From Cystobasidiopsis lactophilus (lineage: Eukaryota; Basidiomycota; Agaricostilbomycetes; Agaricostilbales; Chionosphaeraceae), in assembly GCA_001599975.1 (NCBI GenBank), contig BCIO01000001.1, positions 1,550,001-1,614,000 of the forward strand: a DNA stretch of 64,000 bases. The letters run 5' to 3'. This document shows, in pieces, positions 47,101 through 57,759 of the stretch. Each line of letters opens with the position of its first letter. Within the stretch, counting starts at the first letter, position 1. A program made the position numbers and the translations under genes. The notes under the pieces are model-generated. The model saw only the letters and a program-made list of their open reading frames with translations. It was not told where the DNA came from and did no database searches.

Positions 47101-48089
47101 CAAGCCAATATGGTCCGCATCGAGGGAGGCTGAACCCTCCGCAGCGAAACCAAGCCGAGCAGAATACTCGTCCACGATCTTTACGGGCTCGATGAGACTG
47201 GTGCAGAGCAGAGAGAACGTGGACGCAATCACCTTTTGGTGCAGGTCCTCTGTGATGCGAGCCTCGTAGAAGCAATGGAGCATGGGTTTAAATTCGTCGT
47301 AAAGTGGGCTGAAGTTGACGGAGAGTGCCATGAGTGCTTCACTTCCAGAGTGCAGTTGTTCAAGCAGCGGACTCCTTGGCGTCAAGCCAGTCAACAAAGC
47401 AAAGTTGCGAGCCAGTACGTCGCACGCCGCCTTGTCTGAACCGCGGTGAGGCGTGCCGACAAAGATGATGCCTTTAGTATTGGACAGGACAGGGCGCAAG
47501 TAGGGCAACCCTGCTTGTGTTTTGGCACGGACCAGGGCCTAGCGACGAATGGGCACAGACTGGTTTTGCAGACCAGCCAGATACCCTTACCTCTTTGACT
47601 AGGATACCACCTAAGCTGTAGGCCACAAAAATGATGGCACGACTTGGATCCTGCAGAGATTGACAATTGAAGGCAGGTCGGGGACAAGTGCAGGATGCCC
47701 ACCTCGGCCTCTCTGTTCGCCACAGCCTCGAGCAGGTCTTCGGCGTGATTTCGAATGCCATTCTGATTCTCGCTTCCAAAAAACGAGTTCAAACCGGTGG
47801 CGTAGCCGTAGGTATAGATTCGCAACGAAGGGAAGGCAGGCGCGAGCAAGTCTTTGGGCCAGAACACGCGGGAACCTTTGCTTTGAAGTCAGTATGACTA
47901 TCTGATGAGCTTTGAGTGAATCTAAGACCGACTTGGATGTGTCCAAGTGGATGTAGCATCTCCCGAGATTCCGTGGACAAATATCACGCTGTGGCCAAGG
48001 TTGAATCAGCCCGCGATCTCTTGGGGTTTATCGAGCCTACTCGGCAGCTACAGGCAATTCTGAAGCCTCAGAGACCAAGCGCAAACCAT
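44184..48089 (-). CDS. NLR-like STAND receptor: SesB-type hydrolase, NB-ARC, TPR
   Basis: Three modules. (1) An alpha/beta-hydrolase of the SesB/PGAP1-like type: VIFVHGISGDATSTW (about 47987), FWPKDLLAPAFPSLRIYTYG, nucleophile elbow AYSLGGILVKE, and GIIFVGTPHRGS. The elbow has alanine where GHSLGG is usual, which still meets the small-x-Ser-x-Gly rule. (2) After a linker IPPPRQVFGRDQDV, an NB-ARC/STAND ATPase with Walker A GVGGLGKT and Walker B RLIVMDNFETMW, then winged-helix-like sequence. (3) Nine 46-residue TPR-type repeats. Stop at 44184. About 1,200 residues; the 2.7-kb last exon carries modules 2 and 3. The first exon is not settled: the frame closes just upstream of VIFVHG, so a 5' intron exists and 48089 is a tentative start. 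In fungi such proteins work in non-self recognition or regulated cell death; the ligand here is unknown. Confidence 0.8.
44289..45540 (-). repeat. Tandem 46-residue (138-base) TPR-type repeats, nine copies
   Basis: Within the NLR-like gene, nine consecutive units follow the pattern A-x-x-x-I-E-Q-A-V-E-H-x-x-x-L-F-x-x-x-P-S-x-Y-R-x-x-L-A-x-S-L-x-x-L-S, then LxxxGRxxEA. Units 3 and 9 have one extra residue. The central units are the most alike; the first and last are the most diverged. Each unit is a helix pair, expected to form a superhelical ligand-binding surface. Confidence 0.8.
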
Positions 48090-48641
48090 TCCCGAGAGAC
48101 TGGCGCTCCGGACCTGGCCAAGCATTGGGCAGAAGATCAGCATTGCAGGAAGACGGCGGCTCTTCCTGCCGTTTCAGTCCAAGCATCGGTCACATAGCTA
48201 GTCCACAGACAGCTGGAAGTGGTCGCATAAGGAAGAAAGCCTTCGCACAGGCCGCTGAGACCGGCGGGCCTTTTTTGGCACAGCATGTCAGGCCGCGGAA
48301 TTTCAACTCTTGATCTGTGGTACAACCACGATAGCATCCCGTCGTTACTGCATTTGGCATTCAGAGCAAGGCAAGCAGAAAGCAGAAAGGAGACAGTTGT
48401 GCCATTTTCTTCAGATTCAAGTGGCGCAGTGAAAACACCTTGAGGCCGCCATCAACGCAATTCGACCACAACTTGGCTGCAAACTCTTCGAAGAGAACCA
48501 ATCCAGATTTGTTTCGACCAACCCGGATCAACCTGTTCAACGCCACTGCCCATTGACTCGCGAAAGCGTGACCTGCAGCTGCGCTCAGATGCCGAGCGCC
48601 TTCGCACGCTCCTCCCCAGCCAACCATGCCTATCAACAACG
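48090..48641. promoter_or_regulatory. Divergent intergenic region, NLR-like gene / DnaJ gene
   Basis: About 550 bases, less if the NLR-like gene has a further 5' exon here. Short frames on both strands show no motif. No repeat or stress element (nGAAn series) was clearly seen. Confidence 0.35.
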
Positions 48642-50156
48642 ATGTCTAAGGATCTTTTCGAAGTGCTCGGTCTGGCCAAGTCCTGTTCCCAGGCCGAAGT
48701 TCGAGCAGCTTTTAAACGCCTGGCTTTGGCTCACCACCCGGACAAGAACCCAGATGGCGACCCCGCCGTCTTTCAGCTCATCCTAGAAGCCTACGAAGTG
48801 CTTTCGGATCCTGCTCGGAGACAGGAGTACGAGACGACCGGCTCGGCGTCGACGAGGGCCGGCGCAGGCATGTGGCAAGACGACGAGGACGAGGAGATCC
48901 GGTCCTTCTTCTACGGCGGCTTCCCCCCGAACCAGTTCAGAGAGGGGCCCAGGAGGAGGTTCAAGCCTTTGCCCCAGGTCGTCCAGATCAACGTCAAGCT
49001 TGAAGACCTCTGGTTCGGCAAGTCGTTTAGGTTCAACATCAACAAGAAAGTACGGGCCTTGCTTTGCGTCGTGTTACCTCGCGCTTCTACTTCGAACGGT
49101 GCTGAGGTTGCTTCTTGTCGGAGCAGGTGTTGTGTAAAAAGTGCAAGGGGTTCGTGCCCATCCCAGTTTTTTTTTCTCTCTTTCCTCTCGACCAAGACTG
49201 ACAGAATGACGCTTGAGAGCAGGTCTGGGCATAAAGAAGGAGCTACGCTCAAGGGCTGTATACCATGTCGGGGCGCCGTTCGTTTGCCTTTGCCTCTGCT
49301 TTCCGGTTTTTTCGTTTCCAAATTCTGATCCGAGAGTGGCCACAACGAATAGGGGCAAATCAAGACCCAGACCATGATAGGACCTCACACTTATCGCAAC
49401 CACTATCACACTTGCACCCGCTGTCACGGCACCGGCGAGTCGGTTCGGGAAGCCGACTTGTGCGTACTCGCCACTTTGCCTGGCTGCTTCAAAACGAGTG
49501 CTTACTGGACGCTATGATAATACGCAGCTGCTCCAAATGCAACGGGGCTTGCACGCTAGAGAAGAGCAAGAAGGTATCATTTGAAGTCAAGAGGGGCATG
49601 ACCGACGGCGAAAGGACCGCGCTGCCGGGCGAAGGCGATGAGGAGGTTCGTGCCCTTTCGCCCAGTACAGTGTAAATTGATCGATGAATCAAATGGCTTG
49701 TGTGAATGGCAGGTCAACTGCGAAGAGCCAGGCGACCTGCTCTTCGAAATCAAGCTCGCGCCCCACCCGGTCTTCACCCTCTGCGGCCCGGGGCCTTTCG
49801 ATTTAGAAGCTACTATCCGCATCACCCTGTCGGAAGCTTGGCTGGGCCTCCACCGCGTCGTCCTCCTCCATCTCGACCAAACCCCGATTCGGGTCAACCT
49901 CCGAGGACCGGTGAAGCATGGCCAGAGGCTCCGCATTGAGCAGCAGGGGCTGTGGAGAGATGACAGCGGGAGAGGGAGCTTGTGGCTGAAGGTGGAAGTG
50001 GAAGGGCCGACCGTGGAGGATTGGCTGGCAGGGTTGGATTCGGCCCAACGGGAGGTGCTGGCTTCATTGTTGCCGCCAAAGAAGTCGGACCTTTATCAAG
50101 GGCAGCAAGACCACCAACCGGCTGTGCAAGAATGCCAGGCCACCCTCGTCCCTTGA
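48642..50156 (+). CDS. Class A DnaJ (Hsp40) co-chaperone
   Basis: The J domain opens the protein (LFEVLGLAKSCSQAEVRAAF) with the HPD motif in LAHHPDKNPDG, and FQLILEAYEVLSDPARRQEY closes it. A short acidic and glycine/phenylalanine linker (FFYGGFPPNQF) follows, then the first substrate domain (INVKLEDLWFGKSFRFNINK). The zinc finger is spread over several exons: VLCKKCKG, GATLKGCIPCRG, HTCTRCHGTGESV-like, and SKCNGACTLEKSKKVSFEV. The C-terminal client domain includes LLFEIKLAPHPVF and RITLSEAWLGLHRVV, ending at 50156. About 400 residues. No CAAX prenylation box at the end (QATLVP), so it resembles Xdj1-like rather than Ydj1. Introns in the finger region are partly ambiguous. Confidence 0.82.
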
Positions 50157-50217
50157 TCGTTGGACGACCATCCATTGTCCTGAAGGCGATTGACTCCACG
50201 CTATTCCCACTGGTCCA

Positions 50218-50912
50218 TCAAGGTGACTCCATCTCTTGCTTGACGTTGGTCGGCGAAGGCTGAGGAGGTTTGGGCAGCGTGGACAGCGTGTCGAGGATAG
50301 ACTGCAAGAGCTCGACGCTCTCAGCTTGGTTGGCGCCAATCTGGCCTCGGAGCCTGTCCATCGCCAATTGCTGCGCCTCGATGGCCGTCTCTTCCGCATT
50401 CAGAATGTGCAACATCTTCACCGTGTGCGAGATGGACAACAGAGACTGGGCTGCTTTGATCTTTTCTCGACCTCAGTGAGACCAAAGGACGGACACGGGC
50501 AGACGCAGTTGCTCACCATATTTTGAACCCTAATGTCCATTTGGAAAGCCTCTTCCGTGGCTGAGAACGCATCGTTGCCTTTAGCCTGCATGTAGTGTCC
50601 GAAATCCTTCAGACTTGTTCGAAGGGCAGAGAGCGAAAAGGCGAACGGAAGCCAGCTTGAGCAGCTCGGCCAGGCCTTCGGCCAGCTTGCCCACAGCCTT
50701 GTCGATGTGCTTGTTGATATCCTCTTCCACTCTCGCCAAGTATTCCTCCGCCGTCTGCTGGTCCTCGTCCCCTTTGGACTTTTGAGAGGCAAGCGCGCCA
50801 GTGTCGACCCCGGCCTTCCGCCTCACATCTGCTCGAGCACGCCCAGGAACTCAAATTGAGATCACGAATACGACGAGCGGAAAGGTAGCTGACCTGTTAC
50901 TCTAGTAGCCAT
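50218..50912 (-). CDS. MED22: Mediator complex subunit 22 (Surf5)
   Basis: Head-module Mediator subunit. The short first exon MATRVT joins at a GTCAGC donor to DVRRKAGVDTGAL. The core follows: AEEYLARVEEDINKHIDKAV and GKLAEGLAELLKLAS, then after introns GNDAFSATEEAFQMDIRVQN and SISHTVKMLHILNAEETAIE, AQQLAMDRLRGQI. This is the MED22 helix bundle, including the NxxxMVRAAESLLxLxxxLK-like middle. A lysine-poor tail ends NVKQEMESP at 50218. About 170 residues, normal. Convergent with the DnaJ gene, 62 bases apart. Confidence 0.85.
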
Positions 50913-51045
50913 CTGCACTCAAGTGTGGGAGAGGAACGCGGTCTGGGGTCAAGATGTGCTCCAGCCGCCGCAAAAACCTCTCAACAGAGCCAGCATTTAC
51001 AACAAGTGGTTACAAGTACAAAAGGGTTCGTTCAATGAGGCAGGA

Positions 51046-52788
51046 TCATACTTGGTCTGCGGTAGGCACCCCGGACATGAAGCGATCCAGCTTGGCCTTG
51101 TACTCCGGCGCCCAGCCATCCACTGGCGGCAGGCTGTCATACGTCTTGTCCAGACCCCTATCTGATGCACGAGCCAGAAGGACAGAGGTGGGCATGCGGC
51201 AGATGCAGTGGCATTGAAATTGGCAGTCAGATGACATGCGGCTGCGTTCGTCGATAACAACAGGCGGCTCGGCGGCGACGTTGCTGTAAGACGGAAGCAT
51301 GACCGAGTCCAGGCTGCATCGGCACTAGAGAATGGAAGGGAAGGATGAGTGCTTAGTTGTCCCTCGCCTGATGCAGACTAACCGAGGCAATCGTTAAGTC
51401 TTTGGTCACCGCCAACTCCCTGGTCTCGCCGTTCAGTTCATAGCGCACTCTAATGACGAGTTCGTGTGCCGCGTATATAGGAGTGTCGCTTGCAGGATTT
51501 GTTGTGGGTCGGATATAGTCGTCGTGGAGAAGCCGCACCATCAGGCGGTATGCCGAGCCTTGACCAGCTTGGAGGGTGGCGAACGGTCCAGATGCCGTGT
51601 CTGTTTTCTGCTGAGGCTTTTCTATGAGGTCAATCACGGGCGGAAGAGCGCCCGTTGCGCCGCTCGCAGCCAGTTGCCGATTTGAACTGGTCAATTCGAA
51701 GAGTTGCAGAAGTTGAGGTTCAGCAACATGCGCTTTCTTGCTGGTCGGATCCACTAAGGTAAACTTCTGAACAATCTCAGCCGCGATGCTGGCGATGCTA
51801 ACTTCCGCCGTCGGCTGGGGGAATCGAAATTGGCTGCAGCGCCACGTCAGTGTAGGCCGCGGCCATTAGAGGAAGTGAAGTGAGCTACAAGTGGACGCTG
51901 CACGTGATAGTCAGTGCATTGGCCTAGCACGCAAGCTAAGGGATGTCACTAACAGTCCGGAAACGAGCAAGGTGTCCGCTGCCGCCGCCAGGCAATATGG
52001 GCCAATGCCGTCGGCGTACTGGATAACACAGAGAAATTGAGCAGGGCCAGGGCATCGCAGATCCAATCCACTCGCATCCTCAACTCTGAGATCCAGGCCA
52101 GGCGGCATTGATCCGGGCGGGGACGCATTATAGGTGAAGAAGACAGGCACTTGGGTGAAAAGGTCTCGTTTTGTAAGGCCCGAGAACTTGACTCGAGCCT
52201 CGATCTTGGCATAGACTCGACCAAAGCGACATCTGCAGCATGCAGGCTGAGATGCGCGTGTCTCTTTCCTAAGTACGGACAGCAATACCTCTGATGCGCG
52301 GCCACATTGGCTGGTATGAGGAACGAGAAGTGAAATCTGGAGTACAGTCAACGTCGGTCAACTAGGAAAGCGGCCTGGTCAAGTGACGACGCACTCATTC
52401 GTCCCTGCCATGGACGTTGGTTTCTCTTGGAGTTTCAGCGTCTTCTCCAGCAACGCCCCCGTCAAGAAGTTGTTGCTGTGCTGGAATGCAAGGTCGTAGC
52501 GATTGACCAGCATCACAGTCAGGCTTTGAACAGTTTGAGGTTTCTGTAGTCATCAAAGAAATCTTAAGCCAAGTATCGTCGAAGACTGGATGAGCGGCAG
52601 ACAGGTAGGCTGAGCTTCACAGTGCCGTTGACCAACGTCGCCCCGTTTTCATCTGGTCCAGAGACACCGCCGGCTTTATGGACAAAGACGGATTCCGACC
52701 TGAAAGAGAAGGCAAGAATTCGACGTCAGCGAGTTGACTTTGACCGCGTCGAGATGGAGGCCAACGTGTGAATCTGCAAGGAAGCCAT
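51046..52788 (-). CDS. Alpha-arrestin-like protein A
   Basis: Fungal alpha-arrestins recruit Rsp5-type ubiquitin ligases to membrane permeases. Spliced exons give MASLQIHT joined to SESVFVHKAGG, then VSGPDENGATLVNGTVKLSL (first arrestin strand pair), KPQTVQSLTVMLVNRYDLAF, FGRVYAKIEARVKFSGLTKR, VPVFFTYNASPPG, MPPGLDLRVEDASGLDL, FRFPQPTAEVSIA, VAEPQLLQLFELTSSNRQLA, HELVIRVRYELNGETRELAV, ending with LLARASDRGLDKTYDSLPP and a stop at 51046. The start (52788) is set by aligning MASLQIHTSESVFVH with the paralogue's opening. No PPxY motif is seen, so ligase recruitment, if any, may use another route. A second copy lies at 55413-57229 in the same direction. Confidence 0.72.
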
Positions 52789-53021
52789 AACAGGAGAAAC
52801 AAATCTAGTAGGGAATTGGACGGGACGGCGAACCAAGTCAGAGAGGCAGCGTCTTGCCAGAGTCCAGTGGCGTGTTCCGCGTTGGCACTGGCGGTCTTCG
52901 GCCACCCCAGACCGGTGGCCAAGGCTATCCTGCTGAAGGAAGCGCTAAAGTGCATAAGAATGCGAAGGGTGGCTAGTCTGCCAGTTGAAAACCTTTCTCT
53001 GTTTGGCAGGGCTATAGACTA

Positions 53022-54720
53022 CTACAATCCTAACTCCGCGCGAACCCGTTTGAGCTCGTAACATTCAATCTCACCGGGACAGGTGTGCCTGCCATCAGAA
53101 TGGCTGAAATCAATGAGGCGGACGTGGCCATCTGCATCGACCGCAACGTTGCGCGGCTCGACATCACAGTGTTCGACGCCCAGAGCGTGGACACACTTCA
53201 AAGTGTCGTAGAGAGTCAAACTGTATAAAGGACGATTGAGACCATCACTCGTTGTCTGCAAGGAAGAGCAGAGCTCACCACTGAGGTCGACTCAGCTCAG
53301 ACCAGCTGACCACACTGTCCCCAGCATGTCCTATTGCCAATGCCGTTCTCATCCCCTGGAATAGCCCATAGAAAGGTGGAATCCAGCGCCCCGTCAAGGC
53401 CTCCAGCTGGTAGTAGATGAGGGCCTCGGCTGGGGCCATCTGGTCGCCGTCTCTTGCGGCAACCTTGAAAACGATTCGACGGCCTTCGTCCGTGAATACA
53501 TCGTAGTTGAATGATTGGCCCAGACAACGGGTGAGGATGACTGTTTGATCTGAATCTTGTGGTAGAAATTCGTGCTCGATGAAAGGCTGGCCGCTGGGTG
53601 CGGCGACCAGCTCAGGCCTCATATCCACGTAGGAAATGAAGTGTTCGATAGGTCTGGTATCGGGGTCTAGAGCTATGATGAAGGAAGTGAATTTTTGCTG
53701 CGAGCAGCACCGAGTCAGAACCAAAAAAATCCGAAGATCTGAAAGACCCACAGCTTTGGTTTCCGTAATGTTGTTGAGTGCAGAGGACGGAGAAGCTTTC
53801 TTCTGGCCGCGAAAAAGTCGTGCTGAGCTCCTGGACGGGGTCTGGGGCGACGGTGGGTGTAGGACAGCTGTGGCAGCTGGAACAACGAGCGTGGACGCAA
53901 AGGCGGCGGAATGGCGGCACCCACGCAAGAGCATCGCAGCAAGTACAGCCAGCAGGTCGTTCTTGGGCTCACATGGTTGGGCGTCGGAGAGTGCTACACC
54001 GAACGTATTCGGCGGCACGTCGAAGAGTTGGGCGATGATGTATTGTCTGCCATCGTAGACGAGACTGAGTTGGCAGTCGACGGCCTTGCACCAGCAGGCC
54101 AGCTTGAACAAGATGCTCCTGTGATCTCCTGCCAAGAGGTCCCGAGCTCGCCAATCAATCTGGCGCTGGTCGGCAGCCATTTGGGTGATGCCGGGCAAAT
54201 GCTTTTCTAGTGCAGTGTGAGTTTTGTCTTCGCTGGCTACTCTGAAGACTCTGGCATCGTTGATCTTGGCGAAAGCTGTTACGTTCATATCAATCTTGGG
54301 TGATTGAAGCCGGGTTGGCGTCTGCCCATCGACGACGAAAGCCTTTAGACTGGGGTCGAGCGGTCGAAGCATGTCGAGCACCATGAGAAGAGCTAGCGTC
54401 AAGAAGGTATCCACCTGATTCTGCCGCCGTTGCGGCACATTCTTGACCTGATTGACAAACGTCGCCCAGCTGGCGTCCCAAGCCAACAACGTTGCCGCCA
54501 CATTGAGTTCTCCCTCCGCCTCGATCGCCGCTAACACCATGTTGAGGTATTCGAGCAGCCGAGTCCGCAAGTTGCTGTCGTGCACGAACCCAGCCGGTCG
54601 ATATTGCGCAGGCGGTAGAACGTTCGGCTTATAGCCCAAGGTGCCCGCATCCTGGTCCTCGTCGATCCGCTGAGCCGGGATCGAATGGCCAACGAGCCAT
54701 TGATACAGGCTAGACAGCAT
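53022..54720 (-). CDS. Fungal kinase-like protein with long N-terminal domain
   Basis: The N-terminal 300 residues (MLSSLYQWLVGHSIPAQRID onward) include FRVASEDKTHTALEKHLPG, DWRARDLLAGDHRSILFKLA and VDCQLSLVYDGRQYIIAQLF, a layout seen in basidiomycete kinase-like families with an uncharacterised upstream domain. The C-terminal third is a reduced protein-kinase fold: IVFKVAARDGDQ with the likely ATP-binding lysine, EALIYYQLEALTGRWIPPFY as the helix-C region, then after an intron SLTLYDTLKCVHALGVEHCD, catalytic loop HCDVEPRNVAV, and RLIDFSHSDG in place of a DFG loop. Stop at 53022. About 560 residues. HCD for HRD and DFS for DFG suggest an atypical kinase, perhaps still active since D, N and D are kept. 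It lies between the two arrestin paralogues. Confidence 0.68.
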
Positions 54721-55412
54721 CCGTTCAAATGCCGAATGGGAGCAGAATAAAACGAAGGAAGAAGAGAGACTGTCGTTCTAACGGATGACACCGCCTTCGA
54801 CTCGGCCTGCTGCGTGCGATGTCAACACGCTCGAAGCACTGCGACACCTCTTCATTGAATGTCCACAATCTCAGGACTCGAAAGCCAAAGCGAACAGCAA
54901 GCTCCAGAAATTGGTGACAAAGGCTAGCCTCGCTGTGGAACTGACCCCTGAGCAACTATCTGGCACGAAGTTATGCTTAAGTGGGCTGCGACCATTTGGG
55001 GTGACAGACAAGCGGCTCACCGCAAAAAGAGGATGGCGGTCGAGAACAACCCTGAAGACGGCCTTTAGGCCTCTTTGCACTCTCACACACACACATATGA
55101 TCGACGCGGAAGAAGGCCTTAAGCCTTATACTGTAGTTGTCTGGGACCTCAGGTCGTGGCTTGGGGGGCTGGGCGGCGGAGTCGATTCAACAATGAACTC
55201 TCTCTCTCTCGGAAGCGGCTTACACCCCGCGTGTTATTGCCCTCCCTCCCGTCGTCATTGCCCACTCCAGCGCGACGACCAACACCGGTTCGTACTGAAG
55301 GCAGCGCTTGTGGTGTGTCAAGGACGACATGATAGAATGCAAGGGGTCTCAAAAGTATTTGAAGTGGTATACAATTAGGTCCGAATGCTACATCCGATGA
55401 AGCTGAACGAGG
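54721..55412. other. Intergenic region between kinase-like gene and arrestin B
   Basis: About 690 bases. It holds a short CA run (near 55082), a CT run (near 55198) and a 197-residue plus-strand open frame (54785-55378) discussed separately. The promoter of the kinase-like gene must lie here. Confidence 0.35.
54785..54960 (+). pseudogene. Possible non-LTR reverse-transcriptase zinc-binding remnant
   Basis: The plus-strand frame starts with residues reading C-DVNTLEALRH-LFIEC-PQS. The spacing C...TxExxxHLFxxCPxS resembles the C-terminal zinc-binding domain of LINE-type reverse transcriptases, where a failed annealed copy often leaves this end. The resemblance covers only about 20 residues; no catalytic domain is seen, and the rest of the frame is low in motif content. 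It may be coincidence. Confidence 0.18.
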
Positions 55413-57229
55413 TCATGAGGAGCCTGTGGAAGATGTTCTGTGAGAAGACATGGTGGAGAAGCGCTCCAGCGATGTTTTGTAGTCCAAACTGTCTGAAGCT
55501 GGTGGCGAATCGTAAACTCGGTCGAGGCCCCGCTCCGACGCGCGCGAAAGGATGTACTCGAAGGAGCTGCCGCAGATACATCGATTGTGTCGTGCATTGG
55601 TCGAGTCGTTGAATTTTGCGGGTTCGAATGTCGGCGACTCGTTGAAAAAGCTGTACGTCGGAAGCGCCGTGTTCTCCAAAGAGCAGCAGCACTGCGATTA
55701 GTCTGGACTATCAGATTGACAAGAAAGGCAGAAGGGAGAGCGACAACATACACTGGCTACTAGCAGCTCCTTGGTGACGGTCACTTCCTTTATCAGCCCG
55801 TCTACTTGATACCGGATCTTGATGACGAGCTCTTGGGTAGCCTTGATCGGAGTTTCACTGCTGGGAGTTGTTGTGGGCCGGAGGTAGTCATCGTTCGGCA
55901 ACCGGATCCTGAGAGAGACGGGGGCGGCATAAGATTCCGGCTAGGGTGTCTTCGTTGGCAGACGACTTACAGGAGGCGAAACGCAGTGTCCTCGCCTTCT
56001 GAGAGTAGAGCAAACGGCGCAGGATCAGAGGCATCCCGAGGTGGAAAAGGGTTGTCCGCCAGTGCTGCCATGCGAGGCAGTGACAGATCGTTGGCGTTCT
56101 TAGCGAGCTCTCTGTTGGTGCCATCGAGGTGAAACAGCTTGAGTACTTGCGGCTCGTGGACATGAATCTTTCCGTTGGATGGATTGGTCAAAGTGAATGT
56201 CTGCAATATGTGAGCTGAGATGTTTTCGATCGCAACATCTCGGGTCGGTTGCGGAAATCGGAATTGGCTGCAGGGGTCACAGGTGAGGACGGTCATTTCC
56301 GATTGGGGCAATCGAGCCTCACAAATGAACCCTGAACGATAGGCAGAGATTTGAGCTTCACCGTACCACGCGTGCCGGACGCGAAGCACTCACAGTGAGC
56401 AAATGAGCAATGAATCACTCTGAGCCTCCACACTGTATGGTCCAAAATCGCTTGCAAAGTCTTCTAGCCGAAAGTCTAGTCCAGGCGGAGATGCACCTTG
56501 GTGAGGCGCCGGGTTGAACGTGAGGTAGATCGGCAACGATGTGTAGAGGTCGCGTTGAGTGAGCCCGGCAAACTTGACTTTCGCTTCGAGCTTGGCATAG
56601 ACTCGGCCAAAGCGGCAGCTACGTGGCAATCGGATTGCGATGAGCTTTGGAAGCAAGCGCTTTGCCACCATGCTCACCGCTGATAAGGTGCCACCGAGTA
56701 CGGCAATAAGAAAGAGAAATGGAATCTAGTGGGCGGCTAGCTTTAAGCTGGAGATCAACTGACAGGGCTGCCGAACGCACTCGTTTGTGCCCTCCATGGG
56801 CCCGGCCTCTTCCTTCAACGTTAGCTTCTTTTCCAACAGATTTCCGCTCTGGTCGAGTCCGAGACCTTGCGGTTCAGCTACCTGTCTGCTAAACTGGAAT
56901 GGATCGTCAGACTGACTTGGAAATTGTTTGCATATTGAAAGAGGATGTCGTATCTATTGATGAGCTTGACGGTTAGGGATTGAACGACCCGGGGTTTCTG
57001 ACATAGGTGTCAGACTTGGGCATTGTCGAGAGTGAATCACAGTAGCTTACTGGCAACTTTAGGCGAACGATGCCGCTGACCTGTTGCAACCAGCTGTCAG
57101 CTATGTTGTCAAGGCCTAGCCTGACGGCCATACCAGCGTGTTGTTCTCATCTGGGCCAGACAAAGTTGACGGTTCGTGGATGTAGTACGTCTCGCTGGCC
57201 TGGATTTCGAGGCTGGCCGAGGAGACCAT
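55413..57229 (-). CDS. Alpha-arrestin-like protein B
   Basis: A paralogue of arrestin A. It opens MVSSASLEIQASETYYIHEP, then STLSGPDENNTL joins a 30-base exon coding VSGIVRLKLP, then KPRVVQSLTVKLINRYDILF. Later blocks are FGRVYAKLEAKVKFAGLTQR, LPIYLTFNPAPHQGASP, PGLDFRLEDFASDFGPYSVE, FRFPQPTRDVAIENISAHI, VHEPQVLKLFHLDGTNRELA, QELVIKIRYQVDGLIKEVTV, and the end ILSRASERGLDRVYDSPP with a stop at 55413. Each block lines up with arrestin A in order, so the two are a local duplication. The middle differs in an extra exon with a LEKKLTLKEEAGPMEG-like stretch. No PPxY motif was seen. The start at 57229 is supported by the paralogue alignment. Confidence 0.72.
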
Positions 57230-57759
57230 GATGATGCTGGTCGGAGGATTGCTTGAAGGCGCGAGCCTCTAGTTGCAAGTTGTTCAGGTCCCAAATCCAC
57301 CACAGCAAGGTAGTTGCTGAAGAAGATGTAAATAGCGGACTCGAATAATGGGTATGCGCCGTATGCGCGATTTGTTCGAGTCAAGTTGTTCTCGCAAATG
57401 TAAGTCGGGTCGTCAGGTTGGTAAAAATAGCCCGATTTGCGGCAAATGAATAAGCATTCTTGACTCCAACCAATCCGATGGCTCGACTACTGCTGGCAGA
57501 GTTGAACGAGTTGAACGATAAGAGCTTGCCAGGCAACGCGGGGAGCGAGGCCCAGATTTCGAGGTTATGCGCCAAAAAGCGACGTCAGGCTCTAGGCTCT
57601 AGTCTATGAGTTGTGGTGGCAGAAGGATCTCACTGCGAGAAGTCAAAAGGCCAGAATGTTCTCCACAGCCCAGTGGCAAACTTAGAGTGCAATTGGTGGT
57701 GTTACATAGATAGTGAACCCCGTTATCCCTAACTAACGATTCGTGCAAATTAAGAGATT
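57230..57759. other. Intergenic region between arrestin B and MFS permease gene
   Basis: About 530 bases between two minus-strand genes. It holds the arrestin B promoter and the permease 3' region. No motif was seen. Confidence 0.35.

Noticed and set aside
55080-55215. Short CA and CT runs as microsatellite features
   Set aside because: Each is fewer than about eight dinucleotide units, too short to list as repeats.
54785-55378. The full 197-residue plus-strand frame as a gene
   Set aside because: Apart from a short zinc-like motif it contains simple-repeat translation (CA and CT runs) and overlaps the likely promoter of the kinase-like gene.
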